From JAJFIE01 sp964344255 (lineage in GTDB: Bacteria; Pseudomonadota; Alphaproteobacteria; Rhodospirillales; Casp-alpha2), in the NCBI GenBank assembly GCA_964344255.1, contig CAYFMQ010000001.1:124001-188000 (forward strand): a stretch of DNA of 64,000 nucleotides, written 5' to 3'. The notes under the pieces are model-generated. The model saw only the letters and a list, made by a program, of their open reading frames with translations. It searched no databases and was not told where the DNA came from. A program made the position numbers and the translations under genes. Within the stretch, counting starts at the first letter, position 1. Each line of letters starts with the position of its first letter. This document shows, one piece after another, positions 16,132 through 24,211 of the stretch.

Positions 16132-17634
16132 TCAGGACCCTTCCCTGTCCGGGCTTCTGTCCCAGGCGACATGCCCATCGAGCCCCGCCGCCTGCGCAAG
16201 CGTGAGCGCCGCACGGGGAGGCCGATAGGTGGGATGGCCGATTGCATCGGTGGTTTCCCCGCACAGGCGCGAAACGACAGCTGCCAGGTTGTCCCAGCAC
16301 GGCACGCCCTGGCACGTTCCCATGCCGCAGGACGTTTTGCGTTTCAGCACTTCGACATGGGTTTCGCCACCTTCGACGAGAGTGCGGATTTCATCCACGG
16401 TGACATCCATGCAGGGACAGACCAGAGCTCGGCCGTCCAGCGTATTCGGCAGGAAGACAGGCTCCGGCAGCAAGGCGGCATCGCCCACAAGCCGGACATG
16501 ATCGGGAAGATCGCCCGGCATCAGACGCAGGCTACCCCGCCATCCCGCCTGAAAAGGCAGGACCGGATTGACCCGCCAGGGCCCGGCATGGACGACAGCG
16601 TCACAAGGGATCATCCCGTTCGCGTCCAGACCTTCCACGCGCTTGCTCCCCGCGATGCGGCAGACGTGAGAAACATCAATGGATTCAATGACTTTTACGC
16701 CATGTTTGGTAAGCGTGTCCGCAACGGCATCACGGCTTGCCGTCGCTGAATTGGTGCCAATCACCACGACCCGCTTGCCGGGTGGAACGCCCTCTAGCGC
16801 CGCCAGTTGCAGCGCCATCCTGGCGTCCAGCACACCGGGCAGGTCGGCGCCGTCCACCAACGGCGGCACGGACATTCTCCCCGTCGCCAGCACCACTTTC
16901 TCGGTATCGATCAGAACGGCTGGCTTGCCCGGATCCGTGGGCGCCGCCGCAACCACGCGTCCGCCGTGGTACAGGGCATAGGCCCTGTGCGCCGGCAGCA
17001 TCTGAACCGAGGGTGGCAGTTCAGGAAGCTCGGCGCCGCTTAGTTGAGACAGTTTCCCCGGATCAGGGCTCTCGGAGATCAGCACCACATCACCCTGCCC
17101 TGCTGCAACAGCGTCAATCGCCGCTAGCCGCCCCGACGGACCGCCGCCGACGACAACGGTTGCCGCACTGAAGCGGCGGCCTTCAACAATGGGGGACGCC
17201 TTCGCCGGGGGATTAGCCATCCCGGCGGAGAACCACAATATCCGCTCCCAAAGAGGCCACAGGAATGAACCGTCCGGCACCCACCGGGGGTGTTCGAATC
17301 CGGAACGCACCCACTTCCGAGGTAATAATGATCCCAACTGAAGGATATCGAATTCCAGACTGGGCCAGACGTTTTCCGCGCGCACCGTCATGCCGTCCCG
17401 AACCAAGACCTTATCCGCCCGGCAATGGGGCGTACCGTCTATGGTCAGCAAATGCCCTCCGGGAAAGCTGCCCGACAGGCCCCGCGGACGACGGAATTTC
17501 CGGGAACGCCCAAGGGTAAGGCAACCTGCGGCATAGAGCGCCGCTGTCACGGTAATCCCTGGCCTGGTTTCAAGCGTGCGACCTTCGTAGGTGAACCTGA
17601 TATTACCTTCCGGAGCGTGGGAAAGATTGGGCAT
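16132..17634 (-). CDS. SoxA-like flavin/iron-sulfur oxidoreductase subunit without the C-terminal GcvT domain
   Basis: The 500-residue product begins with a ferredoxin-like SoxA N-terminal domain (GITVTAALYAAGCL, then RSRKFRRPRG). Its usual cluster cysteines are missing. An FAD/NAD-binding oxidoreductase domain follows (VVVGGGPSG, about residue 160). It ends in a BFD-like [2Fe-2S] domain with VCPCMD and TSCGMGTCQG (about residues 408-450). This is the domain order of the sarcosine oxidase alpha subunit, but it stops before the THF-binding GcvT domain. It would work with the SoxB-like protein encoded next to it, as in opine or D-hydroxyproline dehydrogenases. The LuxR gene ends three bases upstream. 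Confidence 0.82.
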   Translation of the reverse strand: MPNLSHAPEGNIRFTYEGRTLETRPGITVTAALYAAGCLTLGRSRKFRRPRGLSGSFPGGHLLTIDGTPHCRADKVLVRDGMTVRAENVWPSLEFDILQLGSLLPRKWVRSGFEHPRWVPDGSFLWPLWERILWFSAGMANPPAKASPIVEGRRFSAATVVVGGGPSGRLAAIDAVAAGQGDVVLISESPDPGKLSQLSGAELPELPPSVQMLPAHRAYALYHGGRVVAAAPTDPGKPAVLIDTEKVVLATGRMSVPPLVDGADLPGVLDARMALQLAALEGVPPGKRVVVIGTNSATASRDAVADTLTKHGVKVIESIDVSHVCRIAGSKRVEGLDANGMIPCDAVVHAGPWRVNPVLPFQAGWRGSLRLMPGDLPDHVRLVGDAALLPEPVFLPNTLDGRALVCPCMDVTVDEIRTLVEGGETHVEVLKRKTSCGMGTCQGVPCWDNLAAVVSRLCGETTDAIGHPTYRPPRAALTLAQAAGLDGHVAWDRSPDREGS

Positions 17635-17637
17635 TGC

Positions 17638-18480
17638 CTAGGATGTCTCCATCTTTGCTGACACGTCTTCATCGGCCAGCGTCTGGAGAAACAGGGCCAG
17701 GGTTTCAACCTGCGATGTAACGCCCAGCTTCTGGAAAACGCGCCCGCGATGGATTCGTTCCGTTTCCGGCGATATGCCCAGTTCACGCGCACCTGACTTG
17801 GATGAATGGCCGCGCAGCATAAGCTGGCACACATCGTATTCCCTGGGCGTCAGTTTATCCGCTCCGAATTCCACCAATAACCTGTGATAGCTGGCATGGA
17901 TGCTGTCCAATTGATCGGCATCGCCGGTTCCAAAAGGCCGGTCCCGCCAGTGACGCATAACAACCTGTCTGAGGATAGGCTCCGCCGCTTTAATCCGTGC
18001 AACCTCATCATCGGAAAAATTATCCGAGCCCTCATACCGTCCGATGGCAAGATAAACGGAGCGGGACTTATCAATACGGACAAACACGAACATCTCGTCG
18101 ATCATGCCCGTCTGCCCCCAATAGAGCGTGAAATACTGGCTGTCCTCCATGTCGCCAGGGAAAATATCCCTCAGCTTGCAGACATCGGAGGTTTCAACAT
18201 TCTGCGCCATTCTGTAGCCGGGCGCGAGAAGATAGGCGCCACCCAGATAGGCGCCATAAAAAGCTTCGCGCTCTCCCTCACCCAGGGTTTCATCAAGCAG
18301 CTGCGGCGCCCTGTCCTCGACACAGCCCATGCAAAGAGATGAATCAAACGAAACGACAGACCTGACGGCTTCTGTCAGGCGTGAGGAAAAATCCGTCTCG
18401 CCGATATGGGCGATAATTCCCGATATCGCCTCGATGACGTTTGATACGTCTTGCTCCCTGTTTTCTTTTTTTCCGGCCAT
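17638..18480 (-). CDS. LuxR-family transcriptional regulator
   Basis: A 280-residue protein with a C-terminal GerE/LuxR HTH (about residues 205-270: LTPREYDVCQLMLRGHSSKS...SPETERIHRGRVFQKLG). The N-terminal part is probably a GAF-like sensor region with no recognised motif. No phosphoacceptor receiver domain or autoinducer-binding signature was seen. It is embedded between catabolic genes on the same strand (53 bases after a ureohydrolase gene, 3 bases before the SoxA-like gene). It is therefore likely the local activator responding to a substrate of this gene set. The start has AAGG about ten bases upstream. Confidence 0.85.
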   Translation of the reverse strand: MAGKKENREQDVSNVIEAISGIIAHIGETDFSSRLTEAVRSVVSFDSSLCMGCVEDRAPQLLDETLGEGEREAFYGAYLGGAYLLAPGYRMAQNVETSDVCKLRDIFPGDMEDSQYFTLYWGQTGMIDEMFVFVRIDKSRSVYLAIGRYEGSDNFSDDEVARIKAAEPILRQVVMRHWRDRPFGTGDADQLDSIHASYHRLLVEFGADKLTPREYDVCQLMLRGHSSKSGARELGISPETERIHRGRVFQKLGVTSQVETLALFLQTLADEDVSAKMETS

Positions 18481-18533
18481 GACATCACCGCCTTGGCTCT
18501 ATTCAAGAACAGAATAAGAATAATGGTACAGAC

Positions 18534-19484
18534 TTACCGGATCGCCACGCCCGGCAAAGCACACAACATTTCAAACAGCAGATTAGCGCCAAGCAAGGCC
18601 GTATTTCCACTGGGATCGTAGGGTGGCGAGATTTCCACCAGGTCGCATCCGACCAGGTTCAATCCCCGACAGCCCCGAATGATCTCGAATCCCTGGATTA
18701 CCGTCAGGCCACCATATTCCGGCGTGCCGGTACCGGGTGCCGCGGAGGGATCAAGGCCGTCGATATCGAAACTCAGGTAAACCGGCCCGTCGCCCAGTTT
18801 GGCCCGGGCCTGCTCCATCAACGGGGCTAACGACTTGTGCCAGCATTCGTGGGCACAGACCACTTCGAAACCCTGTGAGCGGGGCCAGTCGAAATCATCA
18901 GACTCGTAACCCGTTCCCCTGAGGCCGATCTGATAGACCCTGTTACCATCCAGCAGCCCTTCCTCAACAGCACGACGGAAGGGTGTACCATGGGCGATAG
19001 GCTCGCCGAACATGTTGTCGTTTATGTCCGCGTGGGCATCAACATGGATCATGCCGACAGGGCCATATTTTTTCTTCAGGGCACGCAGGATTGGCAGTGC
19101 GATGGTGTGGTCGCCACCCAGCGTCAGGGGAATGCAATCGTGCGAAAGGATCTCATCGTATGCCGTTTCGATGATGCCCATGCTTTTCTGCGAATTAAAG
19201 GTGTTGATGGCAACATCGCCTATATCGGCAACCTGCAGGGAATCAAAGGGCGCGGCCATGGTTTCCATGTTGTAGGGCCTGAGCAGGCAGGATTCCGCCC
19301 TGATCGCGCGAGGACCGAAACGGGCGCCCGCCCGGTTCGACGTGCCTACATCAAATGGCACACCGACAAAACAGGCATCCAGGCCTTCCGCTGAGTCCTG
19401 CGTCGGTAGCCGCATCATGGTGGCTGGACCACCGAAACGCGGCATTTCGTTTCCACCGAGCGGTTGATTGTACTTCTTCGTCAT
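18534..19484 (-). CDS. Ureohydrolase (agmatinase/guanidinobutyrase family), first copy
   Basis: The 316-residue product carries the manganese-binding motifs of arginase-fold enzymes: GGDHTIALP (about residues 121-129), DAHADINDN (about residues 146-154) and SFDIDGLDPSAAPGTGTP (about residues 237-254). These enzymes hydrolyse a guanidino group to urea plus an amine. The family includes agmatinase, guanidinobutyrase, guanidinopropionase and proclavaminate amidinohydrolase, and sequence reading alone does not settle the substrate. With an AruI-like decarboxylase nearby, 4-guanidinobutanoate is a good candidate. AGGGG lies six bases before the ATG. Confidence 0.9.
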   Translation of the reverse strand: MTKKYNQPLGGNEMPRFGGPATMMRLPTQDSAEGLDACFVGVPFDVGTSNRAGARFGPRAIRAESCLLRPYNMETMAAPFDSLQVADIGDVAINTFNSQKSMGIIETAYDEILSHDCIPLTLGGDHTIALPILRALKKKYGPVGMIHVDAHADINDNMFGEPIAHGTPFRRAVEEGLLDGNRVYQIGLRGTGYESDDFDWPRSQGFEVVCAHECWHKSLAPLMEQARAKLGDGPVYLSFDIDGLDPSAAPGTGTPEYGGLTVIQGFEIIRGCRGLNLVGCDLVEISPPYDPSGNTALLGANLLFEMLCALPGVAIR

Positions 19485-19501
19485 TGCCTACCCCTGGGTT
19501 T

Positions 19502-20713
19502 CTAGGTGGTTTCAAAGCGTTCGATTATCTTATTAACAATATGCGCCCCAATGGGAATGGAAGATGTTGCCGCTGGTGACGGCGCATTGCAGACCAGGAT
19601 CGAACGCTTGGTATCCGCAAACAGGAAATCATGAATCAGAGATCCGTCCGGGGCAACCGCCTGGGCGCGAATTCCCGCCGGATAGGGTAGCAGGTCGCTC
19701 AACGTCAGTTCAGGGCAGTACTTCCGGCATAGTTCCAGATAACCGGATTTCACGAGCGAATTCTTCATCTCCACCGCCCCTGTCTTCAGGTTCGCCTTCA
19801 TCAACTTCCAGAATCCCCCGTAACCCGCCATTTCGGCAATATCGCGCAGGTTGACGCTACCCTTTGGGTAACCTTCCCGGGCAAAGGCAAGCACGGCGTT
19901 AGGCCCGACGGTAACGCTTCCATCGATCATTCGGGTCAAATGCACGCCCAGAAAAGGCAGGGCAGGATCGGGGATGGGATAGATCAGGTGCCTAACGATA
20001 TTATTCTTGTCCGGCGGCAGCTGGTAATACTCACCTCGGAACGGCACCATGCGGAAGCCCGCATCAACCCCCATCATGCGGGCCAGGCGATCCGCCATCA
20101 CACCGGTGCAGGCAACGATGTAGCGGGCGTTGATTTCCTGTCCGCCCGCCCTGATGACGACCTGATCAATCGTTTCCCGGACCGCCGTAACCGGTGCGGA
20201 CAATCTGAGAACGCCGTCCAGTTCCTGGAACTTCTCCGCCATCTTGCGGCAGATCGCCGGATAATCGGCAATACCCGTGGCGTGAACCAGGATGGCGCCG
20301 GTGCCGGTGATATGGGGTTCGCGTTCCTTAAGCTCGTCCGCCGACAGCATGGTGCACTCAATCTGGTTTTCGTGGCACCGCGTAAACAAGGCATCCATGC
20401 GGGCATGTTCGGCCTTGTTGGTGGAAACCAGCAGCTTGCCGCATTGTTCAAAGGGAATGTTGTTTTCGCGCGAGAAGCGGATGGTTTCCTCGACGCCGAT
20501 CTTGCAGAACCGCGCCTTCATACTGCCGGGCTGGTAGTAAACGCCGGCATGGATGACGCCGGAATTATGGCCGGTCTGATGCAAGCCGACCTGATCTTCC
20601 TTTTCAATGACGATAATGCGGCTGTCGGGCAGACGCTGTTTTAGCTGCCAGGCAGTCGAAACGCCGACAATACCACCACCGATAATGGCGTAATCATACA
20701 TCTCCGAGGTCAT
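19502..20713 (-). CDS. lhgO: L-2-hydroxyglutarate oxidase/dehydrogenase (LhgO family)
   Basis: The 403-residue product has a DAO-type FAD motif (YAIIGGGIVGVSTAWQL, about residues 8-24). Family-typical stretches follow: GHNSGVIHAGVYY near residue 50 and VPFRGEYYQL in the middle. LhgO oxidises L-2-hydroxyglutarate to 2-oxoglutarate and feeds electrons to the respiratory chain. It is set between two ureohydrolase genes. Three in-frame starts are possible; a GTG at 20725 overlaps the upstream gene by four bases, but the ATG at 20713 has AAGGTG eleven bases upstream and was chosen. Why it is in a guanidino setting is unclear. Confidence 0.85.
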   Translation of the reverse strand: MTSEMYDYAIIGGGIVGVSTAWQLKQRLPDSRIIVIEKEDQVGLHQTGHNSGVIHAGVYYQPGSMKARFCKIGVEETIRFSRENNIPFEQCGKLLVSTNKAEHARMDALFTRCHENQIECTMLSADELKEREPHITGTGAILVHATGIADYPAICRKMAEKFQELDGVLRLSAPVTAVRETIDQVVIRAGGQEINARYIVACTGVMADRLARMMGVDAGFRMVPFRGEYYQLPPDKNNIVRHLIYPIPDPALPFLGVHLTRMIDGSVTVGPNAVLAFAREGYPKGSVNLRDIAEMAGYGGFWKLMKANLKTGAVEMKNSLVKSGYLELCRKYCPELTLSDLLPYPAGIRAQAVAPDGSLIHDFLFADTKRSILVCNAPSPAATSSIPIGAHIVNKIIERFETT

Positions 20714-20721
20714 TACGGCGG

Positions 20722-21696
20722 TCACACCTTGTCCGGCAGGTCTTTCGTACGCATTTGCAGGTAATCCAGAATCAGGGTCGCACCGGCAAGGGCCGTCACT
20801 TCACCCACATCGTACTGGGGCGCAACCTCAACCAGGTCCATGCCCTTGAAATCGATGCCGTCTAATCCGCCCAGGATGGTCCGGGCCTGATAGGTCGTCA
20901 GGCCACCCACCACCGGCGTACCGGTACCGGGCGCAAAGGCTGGATCGAGGCAGTCGATATCAAAGGTCAGGTAGGCCGGACGATCACCGACGATCTTTTT
21001 CGCCTCTTCAATGGCTTTCTGCGGTCCGTTTTCCTGCACCCAGTTGGCGTCAAGCCAGCGAATACCCATGGGATCAGCATTATGGGTTCGGATACCGATC
21101 TGGACGGAATGCTCGGGATCGATCACGCCTTCCTTGATGCCGTGATAGAACATGGTGCCATGGTCGATACGGTTGACATCTTCGCTCCAGGTATCGGAAT
21201 GGGCGTCAAAATGCACCATTGCCAACGGGCCGTGACGCTTGGCGTACGCCTTCATGATGGGAAGCGTGATGAAATGATCGCCGCCGATGGAAATGGTGGA
21301 TGCGCCCGCTTCCAGAATACTGTCAATGTGGCTTTCGATCTGCTGTGGAATTTCATGCGGAAAGCCCTGGTCTATTTCGCAGTCTCCGTAATCGACGACT
21401 GCTAGTCGGCTTAGGCAGTCATGGGTCCACGGCCACAAGGGGCCCCAGGCCAAATGGGCAGAGGCTTCACGCACGGAACGTGGCCCGAAACGTGTGCCAG
21501 GCCGGTTCGTCACCGCCAGGTCGTAGGGGATGCCCGTCACAGCTATATCTATGTCAGTCAGGTCTTTTGAGTATTTGGTCCTTAGAAAACTCAAAACGCC
21601 GGAATGAGTGTTTTCCACACGTGTGCCATAGACGCTGTCCCGGGATATGGCGTGATCGACGCCCCAGTTGTCGTTGCCATCGAATGATTTGGTCAT
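20722..21696 (-). CDS. Ureohydrolase (agmatinase/guanidinobutyrase family), second copy
   Basis: The product of 324 residues is a diverged paralogue of the one at 18534-19484. Its metal motifs are GGDHFITLP (about residues 139-147), HFDAHSDTW (about residues 162-170) and TFDIDCLDPAFAPGTGTP (about residues 248-265). All catalytic aspartates and histidines of the arginase fold appear present. Two different ureohydrolases in one gene set suggest two guanidino substrates or a two-step pathway. It is followed at once by lhgO. AAGGA stands eight bases before the ATG. The 91-base gap to the preceding dehydrogenase gene is the longest between here and 26686, so a separate promoter is possible. Confidence 0.9.
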   Translation of the reverse strand: MTKSFDGNDNWGVDHAISRDSVYGTRVENTHSGVLSFLRTKYSKDLTDIDIAVTGIPYDLAVTNRPGTRFGPRSVREASAHLAWGPLWPWTHDCLSRLAVVDYGDCEIDQGFPHEIPQQIESHIDSILEAGASTISIGGDHFITLPIMKAYAKRHGPLAMVHFDAHSDTWSEDVNRIDHGTMFYHGIKEGVIDPEHSVQIGIRTHNADPMGIRWLDANWVQENGPQKAIEEAKKIVGDRPAYLTFDIDCLDPAFAPGTGTPVVGGLTTYQARTILGGLDGIDFKGMDLVEVAPQYDVGEVTALAGATLILDYLQMRTKDLPDKV

Positions 21697-21787
21697 TTAA
21701 ACGTTCCTTTTGCCCAACACATGACTTTGGGATAACACCCCGGAGACTTTATCGCCATGCCCCTCTTGGGGTAAATAGAAGGCATGG

Positions 21788-24196
21788 TCAGGCTCGCATT
21801 CTGGCATTCGTGGGATCATAGGGAACGCGTCCGAGGATTTCCGCCTGGAACACTTCGCCCAAGATGCTGACCCTCAAGGAGGTATCGAGCGGAATATCCG
21901 ACCTGAGATAAGCCAGCGCCAGGCTCATATCCACACGGTGGCCGTAGCCGCCCGAACTGGTGACGCCGACAACCTCCCCATCCAGCAATACCGGATGCAG
22001 ACCAAAAACATCTCGATCCGTTACGTCTACCGACAGCAATTGCATGCGCCAGCCACGTGTTTCACGGCTTCGGGTCAATGTTGCTTCCTTGCCGATAAAT
22101 CCCCGCCCTTCCATTTTAACGAAGGGGTGCAAACCGGCTTCCAGCGGTGTCTTTTCCGTTGTCAGATCAGCGCCCCAACCACGGTAACCTTTTTCAAGGC
22201 GAAGGGAATTCATGGCGTAGACGCCGCAGGGTTTGAGACCATGGCGCGACCCTGCTTTCAGCAAGGCATCATAAAGAGTGGCCTGATCTGCAATCGGATG
22301 ATGCAGTTCCCAACCCAGTTCACCCACGTAGCTGACCCGGATCGCGCGTACGGTTACACCCGCAACGGTAATTTCCTGGGCGCTCAACCAGGGAAAATCG
22401 TCATTGTCCAGGCTGCCCGAGGTCAGTGCCGAGAGAATATCGCGGGATTTCGGGCCGGCCAGCGCCAGCACGCCCCAGTCTTCGGTAACATCCCGGACCT
22501 CCACCCGGCCGCCACCAACCGGCAAGGCCGTCATCAACAGATCATGATCCCGACGCCGGGCGGCGGCGGCGCTGACGAGATAAAACTTATCCTTCGCCAG
22601 GCGGGTGACGGTGAACTCCGATTCGATGCCGCCCTCCGGCGTGAGGACATAATTCAGGCACAACCCTCCGTCATCGGGTGGCGGCCGGTTCGATCCCAGG
22701 TTCTCAAGCGCGTCCAAAGCGCCTTCACCGATTACCAGGAATTTAGAGAATGCAGACAATTCGAACAGTCCGGCGGCCTCCTGAACGGCGAGGCATTCCT
22801 GACGAACAGCATCAAACCAGTTGGTTCGCCGCCACGACGGAGCCTGCCCGGCGGGGACGGTATCGGTTGCAAACCAGTTCGCCCGCTCCCAACCATAGGC
22901 GAAACCGAACTGAGCCCCCAGTTCGGCCTGCCGGGGATAGGACGGCGGCATAATACAAGGCCTGGCATCCGGCAGTTCTTCGTGGGGGTAGTGGATGGCG
23001 AACTGACGTCCGAAACATTCCGTCGCCTTATCAAGACGGTAATCTCGGGTTTCGGCGAAAGCGCCGAAGCGCCTGGAATCGATCCCCAGCACGTCCATGG
23101 GCGGCGAGCCGTCGGTCATCCATTCGGCCAGCAGCTTGCCGGCGCCGCCGCCTTCCATGACGCCCATGGACGTGCCGGTCAGCAACCAGGCATCGCGCAT
23201 GCCATATACAGGCCCGATTAGCGTGTTGCCATCCGGCGTGAAGGTAATAGGGCCGTTGACGACTGTCTTGATCCCGGCTTCTCCCAGCACCGGAATGCGC
23301 GCCATGGCGTCGGAGACAATGCTTTCGATCCGGTCAAGATCAGGTGGCAGCAAGTCCATGCCGAATTCTTCCGGCACGCCGTCAACCGCCCAGGGCGCTG
23401 CCGCCTGTTCGTAAGGCCCGATGATCATGCCATCCCGCTCCTGGCGGGAATACCAACTCTCGTCAGGATCGCGGAAAATAGGCAGTTCCTTCTCCAAAGC
23501 ACCAACCGCCTCGATACCTTCCGTCACCAGATACTGGTGCAGCATGGGAACGATGGGTAGATCGACACCCATCATGGCGGCGATTTCCCTGGCCCAGGTG
23601 CCAGCGCAGTTGACGATGATATCCGCCTGTATCGTGCCTTCCCTGGTTTCGATGGCCCATGTGCCGTCACTGTTGCGACGGATATCCTGAACCGGATTTT
23701 GACGATAGATTTCAGCTCCCGCTTCCCGCGCCCGCTTAGCAAAAGCATGAGTCGCCTGAGACGGATCCACGTGACCGTCATCAGGCTCGTAAATGCCGCC
23801 GATCAGGCCTTCCGTTTGAGCAAGAGGATGCAACGGCGAAATATCACCAGGGCCGAGAATGTCGAATTGATATCCGGCGATCCGGCCCACATCCCAGACG
23901 AAACGGAATTCATCCATACGGTCTTCACGCGCCGTCACCCGCATGGCGCCGCAGGCATGGAAATCGACGTCTTCGAATTCCTTGTAGGTTCGGACGCTAT
24001 AGGCACGCATGTTCATGATGGTGGGATTGAGGGCAAAATGCGTGCACAATCCGGCCGCATGCCAGGTGGACCCGGCGGTCAGTTCATTCTTTTCGATCAG
24101 GACAACATCGTCCCAGCCGAGCTGCGTCAAGTGGTACAGCAGGGAACATCCCGAAATGCCTCCCCCAATTATCGCTACCTGAGCATGGGATTTCAT
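21788..24196 (-). CDS. Dimethylglycine/sarcosine dehydrogenase-type FAD and tetrahydrofolate enzyme, copy 1
   Basis: The 802-residue product begins with a DAO-fold FAD domain (AIIGGGISGCSLLYHL, about residues 9-24). It contains GSTWHAAGL with His46, which aligns with the histidine that binds FAD covalently in dimethylglycine dehydrogenase. An FAO-M domain and two C-terminal GcvT domains follow (about residues 430-800, with SYVGELGWELHHP). Such enzymes demethylate N-methylglycines and load formaldehyde onto tetrahydrofolate. It lies 15 bases after a paralogue. The exact substrate, dimethylglycine, sarcosine or another methylamine, is not determined. Confidence 0.88.
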   Translation of the reverse strand: MKSHAQVAIIGGGISGCSLLYHLTQLGWDDVVLIEKNELTAGSTWHAAGLCTHFALNPTIMNMRAYSVRTYKEFEDVDFHACGAMRVTAREDRMDEFRFVWDVGRIAGYQFDILGPGDISPLHPLAQTEGLIGGIYEPDDGHVDPSQATHAFAKRAREAGAEIYRQNPVQDIRRNSDGTWAIETREGTIQADIIVNCAGTWAREIAAMMGVDLPIVPMLHQYLVTEGIEAVGALEKELPIFRDPDESWYSRQERDGMIIGPYEQAAAPWAVDGVPEEFGMDLLPPDLDRIESIVSDAMARIPVLGEAGIKTVVNGPITFTPDGNTLIGPVYGMRDAWLLTGTSMGVMEGGGAGKLLAEWMTDGSPPMDVLGIDSRRFGAFAETRDYRLDKATECFGRQFAIHYPHEELPDARPCIMPPSYPRQAELGAQFGFAYGWERANWFATDTVPAGQAPSWRRTNWFDAVRQECLAVQEAAGLFELSAFSKFLVIGEGALDALENLGSNRPPPDDGGLCLNYVLTPEGGIESEFTVTRLAKDKFYLVSAAAARRRDHDLLMTALPVGGGRVEVRDVTEDWGVLALAGPKSRDILSALTSGSLDNDDFPWLSAQEITVAGVTVRAIRVSYVGELGWELHHPIADQATLYDALLKAGSRHGLKPCGVYAMNSLRLEKGYRGWGADLTTEKTPLEAGLHPFVKMEGRGFIGKEATLTRSRETRGWRMQLLSVDVTDRDVFGLHPVLLDGEVVGVTSSGGYGHRVDMSLALAYLRSDIPLDTSLRVSILGEVFQAEILGRVPYDPTNARMRA

Positions 24197-24211
24197 GTCT
24201 GCGATACCTGC

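Noticed and set aside
14953..17634. Hydrogen cyanide synthase hcnABC
   Set aside because: There is no separate HcnA; the N-terminal domain of the larger protein lacks cluster cysteines and looks like SoxA. The context is amine and guanidino catabolism.
21938..23221. 427-codon plus-strand open frame opposite the first DMGDH-type gene
   Set aside because: The minus strand encodes an intact FAD and GcvT enzyme over the same bases; the plus-strand product has no family pattern.
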